DNA of 64,000 nucleotides. Source: Brasenia schreberi. Taxonomy: Eukaryota > Streptophyta > Magnoliopsida > Nymphaeales > Cabombaceae. The notes beneath the pieces are model-generated. The model was not told the origin of the DNA. It saw nothing but the letters and a program-made list of their open reading frames with translations, and did no database searches. The stretch lies in NCBI GenBank assembly GCA_036023115.1, contig JAYKKT010000091.1, positions 34,583,501 to 34,647,500 on the forward strand, given 5' to 3'. Position numbers and translations under genes: made by a program. Positions 1-12,129 of this stretch are shown here, piece after piece; the stretch's first letter is position 1, and every line of letters begins with the position of its first letter.

Positions 1-1488
1 TAAGACTGAATTCATGCCGTGAATGAAGAGTTGAATGCTTTATATAGAACTCAAACTTGAGATGTTGTCTCTACACCATCAAACAAAAGACTATAGGTTG
101 TCGGTGGGTGTATAAAATTAAGACTAATGGTGATGGTTCATTAGATCGCTATAAAGGTAGATTAGTTGCCAAAGGTTACTCAAAAGAGTATGAAATTGAT
201 TATGAATAAACCTTTGCTCCTCTAGCTAGAATGACAAATGTTAAAACACTTATAGTTATGTGTGCAATTCATGATTGGAATATCTATCAGTTAGATTAAA
301 AATGCTTTTTAAAATTGTTGGTTGAAGGAAGAAGTATATATGAAACCTCTTTCTGGTCTCAATCTTCCTAGAAACGAAGTCTTAAAGCTCAAAAAAACTT
401 TGTATGGTCTCAAACAAGCTCCCAAAACTTGGTTTGATAGAATGACTGAATTCATGACATTGCATGGTTTTACTATCTATTATATTGACACAACTTTGTT
501 TATAAGAAAGTCTTCTACATGTATTGTTATTCTTTTGCTCTACGTCGATGATATGATTATTATAGGTAGTGATAACTCTGGTATCGAGGAAATCAAGAAA
601 GAAATTGGTAATATGTTTGAAATGAAGGATCTTGGCAAACTTTCTTATTTTCTTGGTATTGAGGTAACTCATGATGATAAAGGTTTCTTTTTATCACAAA
701 CTAAGTTTACTAATAATATTGTCCTTAGATAAGGAATTACAGATGATAAAGTTGTTGAGACACCTAAGGTAATCAACCAAAAGATGCGTCTAATTAATGG
801 CGAACTTTTGAGTGATCCCACACCTTACAAACATATGGTTATGACACTCACTTATCTTACTATAACACGACCAAATATTGCTCCTGCCATTCATACTGTA
901 AGTCAGTTTCAACATGCACCTACCTTAGTATATATAAGTGTTGTTATGAGGATTGTTCGTTATATTTGACAAACCTCAACCAAAGAAATATTTCTATTAT
1001 CTTCCTCTTTATCTTAGTTGGTCGCATATACTGATGTTGATTATGGTGGTGATGTGAATGACAGCACTCTACTACTGGCTACTGCATTTTCCTTGGTTAC
1101 TCTCTCATCTCATGAAAATACAAGAAACAACAAAAAGTGTCTCTTTCCTTCACCGAAGCTAAGTATCATACAATGGCCAATACAACCACTAAACTAACTT
1201 GGTTGCGACGACTACTTCAGGATTTGAACATACAATTAGAAGCCCCTCTGATCATGTACTACGACAATAAAAGTGCTATGTATATAGCCAACAATCATAC
1301 ATTTCATGAACATACGAAGCATATCGAGTCACTACGTTAATGAAGAGTATCTATAAGGCAATCTAGTATTACAATTTATAAAATCAAAGTATCAGCTTGC
1401 AGATGTGTTCACTAAGACATTACCTACTCCTCGATTTTAGTTTTTGATTGGTAAATTTTAGGTCATGGAGTTGTCAATTTAAGGGGGG
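1..1488 (+). mobile_element. Degenerate Ty1/copia internal region (RT to RNase H)
   Basis: Remnant of a copia pol gene entering from the left edge. Translation in changing frames gives the start of the reverse transcriptase (about 90-300), the RT core (322-732), the RT connection (784-969) and RNase H (about 1020-1430), all in family order. Many stops and frame changes show it is dead. It ends at a purine tract followed by an LTR. No 5' LTR or gag is in the window. Confidence 0.88.
322..732 (+). pseudogene. Copia reverse transcriptase core fragment
   Basis: A 136-residue open stretch with the copia RT landmarks LYGLKQAPKTWF, then the catalytic YVDDM, then KDLGKLSYFLGIEV. It would copy element RNA into DNA. 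The frame is closed on both sides: TAA at 730-732, and the upstream part of the domain lies in another frame. It is a fragment of a dead element, not a host gene. Confidence 0.88.
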
Positions 1489-1900
1489 TGTTAGAATATG
1501 ACATGGGCCATCGGGCCCGACCCTGACATGCTTGGGCCAGTCGGGTTGTCAGGGCCAAGGACCCTAGGACCCCTAGCCGTTTGGTGCCCAATAGTCACCA
1601 GGCCCCCAACAGCTAGTGATGTAGTCGTTGGGGGTTGGATGTGACCAACCCCCTCCCTTCTCCTCCTCACCTCTTCACTTGTTCTCTCTCACTCTCTCCC
1701 TCGTGTATTCTTCTATAAATATCACTCTTATTTATATTTTTTCTCAAGCCTTTTATGGCTAAATAATATTCATTTTTGGTATATTGTGCCTTTGTTGCAT
1801 ACGCTTTATTATAGCCATTTTCTAAGGCTTTTGTGAGTGATATTTTAAGGTGATATTCACCAACCTTCCGCTACTACATTGAAGCATCATCTTCATTACA
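1481..1900 (+). repeat. Polypurine tract and 3' LTR of the first copia element
   Basis: The purine tract AAGGGGGG (1481-1488) directly precedes TGTTAGAATATG, a typical copia LTR start. A TATA-like CTATAAATA lies near 1712. The right end, CTTCATTACA at 1900, is inferred from the TG...CA rule because the 5' LTR is absent. Confidence 0.65.
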
Positions 1901-2305
1901 AGTTACAGATGTGTCAAAAATTAAACACAAAAATTAGCAAAATATCTTTATAGCAAAAATCATACATTACTAAGATCAATCTTATAAGTGAAGCATATTC
2001 AAACTTAATGTCGTTAATAATGTACACTAGCAACAATCAACAAAAGACCAAATCATTTAGAAGTCTCCAAATTTCCATGATGCAATGTCGAAAATAACAC
2101 AAATACAATCACCATTAAGAACATTTAAGTGACTAAAAATTTGACTAACTTGAGAACTTCATTATTTTCCTTATATTTCAAAAACAAACAAAATTTTGGA
2201 AGTTATCTCGACTTTGAAATATCAAATACCAAGAGTAGTATTTTTTTTTTTAATTTAGCATGCTTCCCGATGTGTCTAATTTCTTCAAAACAAGGCTCTG
2301 ATATC
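1901..2305. other. AT-rich sequence without a recognisable gene
   Basis: No coding similarity seen. A primer-binding-site-like GCTCTGATATCA (minus strand) closes the stretch at 2294-2305, so it may be the leader of a minus-strand retroelement whose body is lost. Confidence 0.4.
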
Positions 2306-2550
2306 ATGTAAATAATTATTGATATTCGTGGTTGGAAGCAGCCCGATCACGTATCGTGAAGTGTCAAACCAACAAGTTACGTACAAACACACCCGAGAAT
2401 AGGTGTGAAGTTAAGAACAAGTCAAAGTCACAAGTCAAACCAAATAGCAAAGAGCTTCAAAAAACAACTTAATTTTATTGATGGGAGACTTCACTATTTA
2501 TAGAGGAAGGAGAGGTATTTAAAATTTTAAACATTGGAGAGAAGAGGGAT
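2306..2550 (-). repeat. Probable 5' LTR remnant of a minus-strand copia element
   Basis: It begins next to the reverse complement of a Met-tRNA primer-binding site (2294-2305) and contains a TATA-like box on the minus strand (CTATAAATAG near 2500). The right limit is set only by where similarity to a neighbouring copia polyprotein starts, so it is approximate. Confidence 0.5.
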
Positions 2551-2857
2551 AATTAGTGTTATCTGCATTCATCACAAATAACTGGTATTCTTTGGGATAA
2601 TTAGTGTATGAAACCATCTTTTGGAGAGAATATTTGACAATTTCACGTTTTTTCTTTCGAAGTGAGATAGGTAAATCACCAAGTTCACCACCAGAATTTT
2701 GAGAAGTTACCTGAAGAGGAGTCAAATCTGATTCAGGGTGAGGACTTTGATTAAGGATAGTAGACTCATGAGGAAGGAATGCCTTTCTTTCACCTCTAGT
2801 ATAAACCTAAAATTTCTTTTCTTGAGAGAGGTGCATCTCCTTTTCTTTCCTTTCAGG

Positions 2858-3905
2858 TTATGATTGAATTTCAACTAGTAGAATTGGCATCACATTATGT
2901 GAATGAATATCTGATGGTTCAGCTTCCTGCCTATTATTAAATGGTGTATCTTCATGAAAGGTAACATCCATTATAACATATGATCTTCTTTTTATTGGAT
3001 CATAATATTTATATCCCTTCTGAGTAGAGAAATATCCAAGGAAAATACATTTAATAGATCTAACATCAAATTTATCTCTCAAGCCATAATGTATATGAAC
3101 AAAACAAGTACATCTAAACACTTTTGGAAGTAAATGAAATTGTTTTTGGGAAGGACATAAGGAGTGAAATGGGGTATTACCATTGAGAACTCTGCTTGGC
3201 ATGCGATTTATGAGAAACACTGCTGTTAAAACTGCTTCACCCTAATAAAATTTTGGAACATCATAATCAATCAAGAGAGTTCTGGCAACCTCTGGAATAT
3301 GTCTATTTTTCTTTTCAAAAACACCATTTTGTTGTGGAGAATAAGTACACGAGGTTTGGTGTAACATTCCATGATTTAAGAAAAATGAATGGAGTGATTG
3401 AGACATAAATTCACTTTCATTATCACTTCGAAGAATTTTAATGGTGTGCTGAAATTAAGTATGTACAAACTGGCAATATATGGGAAGAATATCTCACTTC
3501 ATCCTTGGTTTTCATGAGATATGTCATGGTTAACCTAGTGCAATCATCAATGAATGAAATAAAGTACTTGTGACCATGTAACAAAGTAGAGCAAGGGCCC
3601 CAAATATCAGAATGAACAATCTTAAATGGTTTGGAGGATTTTTCTTCATTCAAAGGAAATAAAACACGATAACGTTTTGCCTTTTGACAAGTTTCACTGT
3701 TCATATTTAAGTCATTACAATGTGCAAATTCAGGTAATAACATCCTACTTTTAGATAGAGGTAAATGTCCTAATCTCTGGTGCCATAAAGGTAGCTCCCC
3801 CTTCTGTTTTTCAATAATTATTGTTGATTGCATTATTGCTCCTTTGACTTTCTCATAGAAATAGAGGACTCTCCTGATACTACCCTTATCAAAGATCCTC
3901 TCCAT
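2858..3905 (-). pseudogene. Copia integrase (two open pieces)
   Basis: Piece 3905-3438 carries the gag-pre-integrase motif LWHQRLGHLPLSKSRM, the CQKAKRYRVLFPL zinc-binding region and the first part of the integrase core (HSDIWGPC, FISFIDDCTR). Piece 3220-2858 carries the integrase C-terminal region (FLINRMPSRVL, KCIFLGYFSTQKGYKYYD). The frame breaks between them, so no full integrase can be made. The normal role is inserting element cDNA. Confidence 0.85.
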
Positions 3906-4052
3906 CCTCAGTTCATGGAAGAAACATCCAGTTGAATAAAAAATTATACGATATTTTAGATCTTGTGTTATGGGAAAAACTGATAATAAATTGACTGAAA
4001 TGTTTGGAACATGTAAGACATTTTTTAATATGCTAAAAGGTATAGTAATACT

Positions 4053-5330
4053 TCATTTTTCAACGATGGGAGTATGTGATCCATCTGCCAACCTAATATT
4101 AATTTTTTCTTGAGTCAACTCATAATCATCAAAGAAATCACGACTAATGACCATGTGATTTCTGGCACCAGAGTCAATAACCCATATCCTGCAATGAGAA
4201 ATAAATACATTACCCTTAGCCATGAATGAGAATTGATATATCATTGCAGCTTGAGAATCAATGTTAGAGGATGTGGATGGAGTTTGTAAATCAAGTAGAC
4301 GAGCCTGACCCTTAAGTAACTCAATCTCTTTCTTCATGTCAGCGAATAAAGTTGTACTATTTTCGGTATTTTGTTTTTAACCAATGAAGTTGTACTATTT
4401 TCGATATTTTATTTTTCACCTTGGTCACTGCTGAAGTAGGCTTTGTTAGGCTTATTCTGATAGTAAGTGGGTCTGTCCACCAATTTCCAGCATGTCTCTT
4501 TCGTATGTCTTGATTTTCTACAGTGAGAAAAGTCATTTTTTCCTTATCTTCAGAAGTAAATGAGGTTCTATCTCTGTCACGCCCATATCCTCCTCTTCCA
4601 TGAGAAAAGGAAGAGTTAGGAGTATTCCTGCCCACGAATGTTGTGGTTTCAATACTAATCTTGGTTTTCCTCTCTAAATGTCTTCGATTTTCTTCACGAC
4701 GTAAGAGAGAGTATACAATGCTTAAAGAAGGAAGTTCTTCTCTACTGAGAATATTATTTTTCATAGTTTTATATTCTGATGAGATGCCCCACAACAAATT
4801 AAATACTTTCCGTTCTTCAAATTTTTCATTGCGTTCATGCATGCAGCTTTGACATTTTGTCTTCTCACAAACTTGTAATTCTTTTCATAAACCTCTAAGT
4901 TCTACATAATATTCACTTACTGATCTTCCTCCTTATTTGTACTTCCGAATCTTCTCAATAATATCATATTTTTTAGCTATATTCTTCCTTTGAGCGTAAG
5001 CATCTTGAACTGCCATCAAAATATCTTTTGCGAATTCTAAAAACATGAACGTACTACCAATCAAGGGAACCATTGATTGTATAAGCTAAGCACTTACTAA
5101 TGCATTTTTCGTACGCCATCGTGAATAAAGGAGATCCGTAATAGGAGGTTGTGGAATGTCACAAGTTAAATAATCCCATTCGCCCCCTTGCCATCACAAC
5201 TAGTTCGATAGATCTGACCCATTGAAGATAGTTCTTTCTGTCTAACTTCAGGTTTGTTATTTGAAACCCCTCACCTTTGTCTGATGAATTATTTTTGCAG
5301 CTATAATCTATTTTACTTTTATCCATTGTT
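4053..5330 (-). pseudogene. Copia gag and aspartic protease remnants
   Basis: 4337-4053 holds the retropepsin active-site region as WVIDSGARNHMV, where the usual form is DSGAT/DSGAS. 4842-4357 holds the gag segment FNLLWGISSEYKTMKNNILSREELPSLS and a degraded zinc knuckle. The N-terminal gag, starting near 5328, reads through several stops. The order gag-protease-integrase is normal for copia. Confidence 0.8.
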
Positions 5331-5720
5331 TTTCAGCTCTACCCCTTTTTCCTTTTTAATAAGTTGTCTTCCTTTCCTTCACCTTAGAAGGCAATCACAA
5401 CTAAAAAAATTACTAAACTTTACCAAGTAAAGGACTGCACTTGTCCAGTTTTGTTGTTGGCGTTTGGATGACAGAGGGCAGAGGGCGTTTCATTCAAATC
5501 ACTCAATGCACGTTCTATTTCTGTACTGATTATGCTTGGGACTTTGGACTGCTCTCCACGATACAACATTCAAGGTAGTCTCAACTTCAAACTGCAATGT
5601 GCAACAGCCTTCAACCTGTGGCCATGATTTTTGCCACAACCTTCAACACAAGGGCCACGATTTCAGCATCTGAGAACTTTCACAGCCACGATCTTCACCA
5701 CGATATGCTATGATACCATA

Positions 5721-5827
5721 TTGTTTTTCTATGAGAAAGGAACAAAAAACATATCAAATAACATCTGTAGAAAGTAAAGGTCGGCGCCCTCCAAGGTTGC
5801 TGCAACCTCTCTCTATTTTAAATAAAC
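5721..5827 (-). repeat. Partial 5' LTR of the minus-strand copia
   Basis: Sequence directly outside the primer-binding site. It is cut off where plus-strand copia 3'-end sequence begins, so two inversely oriented elements have been joined here. Confidence 0.45.
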
Positions 5828-6298
5828 TCCTTAGCAAGTTGGGAATTTAAAGTATCTTCGTCCCAACTTGAGGGAGAGTGTTAGAATAGACGTTATTAAG
5901 CTTGTATGTTAAATTGTTTTTAAAGGTCCTTTAAATAGGAGTCACTTATTAGGGGTACTACTACAACTACAACTAAGCCTTTTCCCATACTAGATGGGGT
6001 CAGCTACATGGATTCTTTGTTTTTTTTTTAGAATCCATATTAAGCCCGACAAAGTTTTATGCTGGCTGTCGGAAGCCTAACACAACCCTCCTCCTTGCCT
6101 CCTCACTTATTAGGGGTAATGTAGTTATTTTTTAATGTAATGTATTATATAACCCTAGTGGTCAGCCGACCACAACATAAGAAAATAAAGAGAGAGATGG
6201 TAGTCGTCTGCATTGAGAGAGGCTGAACCGATTTCTTCCCTTGTGTGTTTGATCTCTGCTGCATCATCATTTCTTCTTGATTGCTGTTTATTCAACAT
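5828..6298 (+). repeat. Copia 3' tail, purine tract and LTR, plus strand
   Basis: 5828-5867 matches the end of a copia RNase H (SKLG..., then CCCAACTTGA). The purine tract GAGGGAGAG (5870-5878) precedes the LTR TGTTAGAATAG, which ends TTATTCAACA at 6298. The LTR is split by a SINE (5958-6102). Body and 5' LTR are missing. Confidence 0.75.
5958..6102 (-). mobile_element. SINE sharing its 3' tail with RTE LINEs
   Basis: A 145-bp insertion flanked by perfect 16-bp target duplications (TCACTTATTAGGGGTA at 5942-5957 and 6103-6118). Its tail end, on the left, reads as ACAACTACAACTAAGCC then CATACTAGATGGGGTC, nearly identical to the 3' ends of the RTE LINEs at 34.03 and 55.57 kb. It has no coding capacity. 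The shared tail suggests mobilisation by RTE machinery. Confidence 0.85.
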
Positions 6299-8260
6299 TA
6301 GTTTGTCCATATCCTAACGCAATTTGCTTGCACCTTTATAATGCCTACGTGTTGCCCATGTGATCTTTGATACATGAACTGCTCTCATGTATGATTCATA
6401 CTTAAAGTGGTCTCTCTTGAAACCATGTGTGGTCCCATCAGGAACGGAATCAAGCTGCGGTGGAATGTAATCCATCATGCATGAACTTGTGCAGTGAGTG
6501 ATGATTCTTTGAGATTGGTATTAAAATTATAATATGCATCACATAAACCAGTTTCCTTGGGCAAGTGGGATTGCTATTTGGGCAAGGAAAGGTTTTTCTC
6601 CTGAATGCCCAAGTCCACTAAGTTATAATCTTTGATAAACTAGTGAGAGATCTTCCAGTACTGAGGTCCCTAAACGAGTGCTTCTGCTCATCGTACAGCT
6701 ATCAGCTTTTGGTTGTCCCATGGGAACCTTTTCTATACAATGTCAGTTTGTCCAAGACTACCATTAATTGGAACCGTTCCTCATCCTAGTAGCAGTGCTC
6801 TTCTTCTACATTTCATCAGGAACATTGTTCAAATAAGAAGATTGATCTCAGCTGGTCAGTGTTTTGGAAAAATCATGATCGACTGGCAACTTTTCATATA
6901 GACCATGTTAAGTTCTACCATCACCATAGTCTTGTACTAAATTTGTAATAAGTAATTTCATAATTATTTTCCTCAATTTATGTTGTAATAATAATGCAAT
7001 ACGCACATTGAAAACTCAAATTTAACCCTAATTATGCATGACTGAGATTTTTTATTTTGAACAATCTAAATGATGAAAGATCAGAAAGTGAAACAGTTCA
7101 TTAGAACAAAAATAGTAAGTGAACTAATAAATATTGTGCCGTAACTTTTGTCTATGACATGTCTTCGCACAAAAGCTGAGCGTGTTAGATGTAGGGTTCA
7201 GGTGAAGATTCAGTTTTGTCTACCATTTTTATCCATTTATTTTTTGCAGATATGTCCATTTCTTTCATTATTGTTTTCTTTCCATTTTTCCGTAACAAGT
7301 TAGTTATGTTTAAGTGAGATGTAAATGACCTTATTGTGTACATCCTCCTTATGCAAATACTGAAGTCAATGTACAATCTTTCATATTGGGATTCATGGAT
7401 TGCAGGACAGACTCTGCTATGCTATTTCTTTCATTTCTAAGTTCATGCTTGATTTTTGTGATTTGAAACATCAATCGGTTATGATTTTTCTCAAATATAT
7501 GACAAGGAACTCTCTCAAGGTGCTTGGAGATCCAATCACAACCTCTATTTAAGCTTATTGGATACAAGAGAAAACCTACTACAAAAGCAGATATATGTTA
7601 TTAGTTTGTGGGCCATTGAAATGACTTATCCAGGTTTTGAGGCCCATCCTGTTTCTCAATAATCCTGGGGTCCACTTTCATCAGCATGAGGTCTAAGTGC
7701 CAAGGGGTCATAAAAATCCTCTGTCGTCAATAGTCACGGGACACCCCTCAAAGCGAGTTGCAACTTTGGTCATTTTGCAGAAAACCTTATCAGGAAAGGT
7801 TACCAAAACAGAAATCAACCCAAACCGAGCCTCATACACAGTAGCCAGATTGGGTACATGCAATATTGTTCTATTCGGGGAAGCTGTTCCACATTTTTGG
7901 TCAGTAGAATCTTTCCTCAGAGAAGACGATCTATTGCCCTTTATCAGGCATTCCTTCTGTCAGTCTAGCAACTCTCCAACACCCATTGGGAGGCAACCAA
8001 TGGGGTGAGACTCGAGAATGGAGTTAATGGGAACTTGCACTAGTTCTTCCTTTCTCAAGTTTCTTGAAATCCACTTTCATACATTCACCTATAATAGGAG
8101 GTCACCAGGTGCTGCAAAGTTGTGGATGCCTAACTTTCTATTGAATCTTGACAGATTTAGTGAATGACATGCCCATGTACTGTTGATTTTGTGGTTGAAA
8201 ATTTAACCCTTTCTCGATTTTATATCTCATGCCCTATATTTGTGATATGAAACTCTGTAG
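6299..8260. other. Host intron or flank, no exon recognised
   Basis: No transposon coding sequence and no kinesin exon could be recognised on either strand. The longest open stretch (7697-8008) matches nothing I know. Upstream kinesin exons may lie here unrecognised or beyond the left edge. Confidence 0.4.
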
Positions 8261-8401
8261 GTGGAGATGCAGAAGCATGCCAATGAACCGTCTATTCTAT
8301 GTGATCCTCAAATAGATTGCCTTACACTGCAAAACGGTTTTGTTAGGGAAGAACAACTTGGAACTGTGAATGTGGAGGTGCAGGAAAAGAAATTAATTGA
8401 T
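8261..8401 (+). CDS. Putative kinesin coiled-coil exon
   Basis: 141 nt, phase 0 at both ends, between an acceptor ending CTGTAG and the donor GTAAGT. It encodes 47 residues starting VEMQKHANEPS and ending VQEKKLID. Its length, phase and charged content fit the coiled coil ahead of the next exon, but the residues are not distinctive. Confidence 0.5.
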
Positions 8402-9113
8402 GTAAGTGTATCTACTTGAATTTGAAATAGCTAAGCTTAGACTCATTTCTTGTTTCTTTGAATATTAATTAACAAAGTAATCTGTTGACAATATTTCAGG
8501 AACCCTTTATTTCATGTCAATATTCAAGTGGTCTTTTGTGAAAGTGGTTTTAATTCTTCTTTGTAGTCTATGTGCTTATGATTAAACAAATTTTAGCAGC
8601 TGTACTTCTGCATGCACAAACTAAATGCCTATTATCATATGATGAACCAGTAATTATCATTTCACAGACCCATGTAACAGGGATATGGGGCTGATTTTCA
8701 TGATGCACACGAACACAAATACACACAACCCCATTGGTAGATTTTGTTGTCAAGGTGAGAGGGTGCTCAACGACACCCCCTTGTTTGAATAAAAACTTCA
8801 AATTACATATATATGCGATATTGTGATGATGCCGGTTCTTAAAGAAGCTGAAGCCTTAATTACATTTAGCCTCAAGTGAGCTCCCAGTCAACTTCCACAG
8901 CAACATGCGCTTGGGATTGTTCATCAAATGAGAGCTCCTTAATAATGTCCAAATCAGCAATGGTAGGGATTAATTGCTTCAATCACATTTCTTAGTTTCT
9001 CACATTCTTTTTTTATTCCAAACTTTAATTGCTTATTGTGTGGAGGTAATCTCATTATCAGATGATGCAGTAATTCTGAACTTTGTGAGTTTTCCCCCCT
9101 TCCTTTGGTCCAG
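8402..9113. other. Kinesin intron
   Basis: GT-AG intron; no transposon or gene recognised in it. Confidence 0.5.
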
Positions 9114-9290
9114 TTGGTTCATCTTGAAATCTCTGCATGTCAGAAGGTACTTTCTGGTACAACACAATTTTATCAAGCTAAATTCTCAGACTTGGTTCAG
9201 CAACTTGAAGATGAACGCTCAAATTCCAATAGCTTACAAAAGGAGCTTTTGTCCATGAAACGTTCCACTGACCAAGAATCATCAAGAAAG
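9114..9290 (+). CDS. Kinesin coiled-coil exon with GC donor
   Basis: 177 nt (59 codons), phase 0-0, after the acceptor TTTGGTCCAG. The product contains CQKVLSGTTQFYQAKF and LVQQLEDERSNSNSLQKEL, the repeated coiled-coil pattern of plant ARK kinesins. The donor is AAG/GCAAGT, a good match to the known GC-AG intron class, so reading on into the longer open frame to 9452 is not needed. Confidence 0.75.
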
Positions 9291-9792
9291 GCAAGTTCTA
9301 TGGTGTTCTCTTCTTTTTCTTTTGAGTATCTTCATGTATGTCAGATGCAAATGTGCTTGTCCAGTTGCTGCAAATACTGCAGACAGGAGAGTACTCAAAA
9401 AGTCTATGGAGCTTGCACCCAGAGCATTAGCTCCACAAGCAGGGCGTTCTAATGCCCTTGCCGCCGATAGGAATTTGGTTCCCATTGGATGCATGTATAC
9501 ATGTGTGTATGTGTGTTAGGCTTCAGCCCCCCTTTATGACACCCCTCCCTCCCAAAACACAAATTTTGGAGCTTAAATCTAATTTTCTGTTATGATTAAT
9601 TTATCATCCTATATGAGGTATTTGTATGAATACTGAAAATTAAACAAAAAATTATATTATATGTAATATATAGTTCTGAAATATGGGTTGATAATTATTT
9701 ACTAAAAAAATTGAAGTGGAACTTAAACTTTAGTGTCACAATGTATTTCTATGCATAAAGTATAAGGTCTGGAAGAACTGCAGATTGAGTCA
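9291..9792. other. Kinesin intron upstream of Copia-2
   Basis: No gene recognised. The stretch is AT-rich and ends at the CTTAT target duplication of Copia-2. Confidence 0.5.
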
Positions 9793-9797
9793 CTTAT

Positions 9798-10096
9798 TAT
9801 TAAAGAGTTGTAATATGAACGTGTCGTGTAATGTTAGAGTTGTTAGATCGTGTTTTTTTGTGTAATATTGTGTATTAAACGTGTTATGTCTTAGTTGTAG
9901 TAATTAATATTGATTAGGGGTAAATTAGGAATTCAAGTTAGAAGTAGTATAAATAATAGGATTAGGGTTAAGGTCAGATAAGCAAGTTAGAGCTGGACGG
10001 CAGAGCTGGACGGCAACACTAGGGCAGCCACAGGTGGTGTTTTTGTCAAGTTTTGTAAGTTCTCTCAATCTTGATTAATGCATTTATTTCTTAATA
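9798..10096 (+). repeat. Copia-2 5' LTR
   Basis: 299 bp, near-identical to 18429-18741. It starts TATTAAAGAG where the 3' LTR has TGTTAAAGAG, so the terminal TG is mutated. It contains a TATA-like AGTATAAATA box. Confidence 0.93.
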
Positions 10097-10109
10097 TGGT
10101 ATCAGAGCC
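10097..10109 (+). other. Copia-2 primer-binding site
   Basis: TGGTATCAGAGCC directly abuts the LTR and is complementary to the initiator-methionine tRNA region used by plant copia elements for minus-strand priming. Confidence 0.9.
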
Positions 10110-10666
10110 TATTATGAGAGGAAATCCATATTTTCTTTATTGAAAGCAAGAAGATTTTGTTGAATCATTGATCAAAAGACTTTTGGAAGAAATCCATCAA
10201 GTATCGACTGCTTGTTTATGGTTGAATCAGTTTGTTTGGGCACATGAATTCCATCATCACGATCAGATTGAATTTCTTTGATATCGGTTTCATCAGATTT
10301 CTGATTTGGGAAAGTAAAGAATTACATCATCAAGATTAGATTGAATTTTCTTTTATATCGGTGTTATCAGATTTCCGATTTGGGGACGTGAATATCATAG
10401 CCAAGCACATTTTGTATTTCTTTTGTAATATCGGCCTCATCATACTGCCGACAGATCAGTTTGTTGTGGTTGCTCAAATCAATTTGCAGTAATTGGTTTC
10501 TGCTTTTTTGTTTGTGCATATTAATTCTCAACAAGTATTTGTTTGTTAGCTATTGAACGATTCACTTATTTATTCACCCATTAACAAGCATCGGTTAACG
10601 ACAAAGATAGACTATTATGGCAGCAACATACAATTGGTTTAAGACTTGTTATTCAAACTTGCTCAG
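10110..10666 (+). other. Copia-2 leader with an internal repeat
   Basis: Non-coding leader before gag. It holds two imperfect copies of a roughly 75-bp unit (about 10250-10395) containing GATTGAATTT and ATCAGATTTC. Confidence 0.6.
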
Positions 10667-11605
10667 ATGGGAAGTAAAGGAAAAGAAGTTGACAACCAGA
10701 TGGTAATATATGAATACGGTACCAATGAAAAGTTAGAACATTTTCAAATCACATCAACTAAGTTGGATGGCAGGAATTTCTTGGAATGGTCTAGATCAGT
10801 AGAATTGACCATTATAGCAAGGGAGAGATGGACACACCTCATGGGACACACATAGAAACCAGATATACACGATACTCAATATCCAAGTTGGAGAAGAGAA
10901 GATGCTTTAATTTCATCCTGGTTACTTCATTCTATGGTTCCATCGATTACAAAAACATTTATGTTTCTTGAATCTGCTTATGAAATCTGGAGTGCAGTAT
11001 GTGAAGCTTACTCCCGAAAAAAGAATGTGGCAAAAGAGTATGAAATATTGGAAAGAATCAGAAATTGTAAATAGGGAACTCGATCCATCAGTGAATACTA
11101 TGCAGATCTTCGAGGATTGTGGGATGAACTTCTATATTACACCAATATTAAGTGTTCATCATGTTACACTGAAAGAAATGCAGAGCTTGAAAAGAAAAAG
11201 GTATTTGATTTACTGTGGGGTATGAACTCAGATTTTGAGTCAATAAAACTCAATGTCTTGGGAAGAGATGAGTTACCTTCATTGGGCACCGTGTATTCAT
11301 TATAGATCAGGGAAGAGGATCGAAGAAACCTTGAAAAGAATAACTCTCCTGGTACAGACTAACATGCACTACAAATAAGAGGAGAAAACTTAAATTTTCG
11401 AGGAAGAGGAGGATACCAAGGATGTGGACGAGGACGTGGCAGATCTAATCCTGATGGAAAAGAAAAACTCATTTGTTCTCATTGTGAGAAACCTAGACAC
11501 TCAAAGGAATACTGTTGGGAATTACATGGGAAACCTGACTATTATAAGAACAAAAATCCCTCTGCTCATGCTGCTGAGAATTCTTCTTCAATTACAGATG
11601 GAATG
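10667..11605 (+). pseudogene. Copia-2 gag
   Basis: Starts at ATG 10667 (MGSKGKEVDNQ). It contains FQITSTKLDGRNFLEWSRSVEL of the copia gag family and later KKKVFDLLWGMNSDFESIK. The RNA-binding CCHC zinc knuckle CSHCEKPRHSKEYC is intact at 11474-11515. TAG at about 10853 and later stops and frame changes break it. Gag would build the virus-like particle. Confidence 0.88.
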
Positions 11606-12052
11606 CAAGAACTCATTAAGAGGTTAGAAAGACTCGAAACCAGACTATCTGAAAAAGCTCAGCCATCTTCCTCTCAAGTTACAGTAGCTCAGGTGACTTA
11701 CTCTATGAAGGGTAAACTCTCTTATTCTAATTCAAAAGTTTGGATTATTGATTCAGGTGCAACATACCATATGGTAGGAGAATCATCCTATTTTTTAGAG
11801 TACAGACTTCTTCAAAAACAAGAACCTATTAAGATGACAGACAGTTCGTATTCTTATATGATTGGACAGGAAAGTGTACCCACTTGCTTTTTTGATTTAA
11901 AATCAGTTTACCATGTTCCTAGCTTTCCTATAAATCTACTTTCAGTCAGTGCTTTAACTCAGAATATGAACTGCAGTGTAACATTTTCTCCTACTGGTTA
12001 TGTATTTCAGGATCTAAAGTCGGGGAAAATCTTTGGTCATGGTAGACTATAG
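11603..12052 (+). pseudogene. Copia-2 aspartic protease region
   Basis: A 149-residue open stretch with the retropepsin active site WIIDSGATYHMV at about 11741-11776, followed by YHVPSFPINLLSVSAL and the conserved DLKSGKIFGHG that leads into the pre-integrase segment. It would process the Gag-Pol polyprotein. A TAG closes it at 12050. Confidence 0.88.
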
Positions 12053-12129
12053 AGGGGCTTATATATTCTGGAAGATAATGTTTAGGAAGGAACTCCTTTT
12101 AAAGCTTTAGCAACAACTATTCAGGATTC

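Larger units (their letters stand above)
2551..5720 (-). mobile_element. Truncated Ty1/copia element, minus strand (gag, PR, IN)
   Basis: Read on the minus strand it runs from a primer-binding site (TGGTATCATAGC, 5709-5720) through gag (start near 5328), protease, gag-pre-integrase and integrase, and breaks off at the integrase/RT junction near 2550. Reverse transcriptase and RNase H are missing. Stops and frame changes are scattered through it. The protein resembles Copia-A and Copia-C here, so it belongs to the same lineage. Confidence 0.85.

Noticed and set aside
7697..8008. 103-codon open frame in host sequence
   Set aside because: No recognisable domain, no codon pattern or splice context; probably chance.
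9322..9519. Continuation of the kinesin exon past 9290
   Set aside because: Sequence after the GC donor lacks family similarity and a good GC-AG splice site explains the end.
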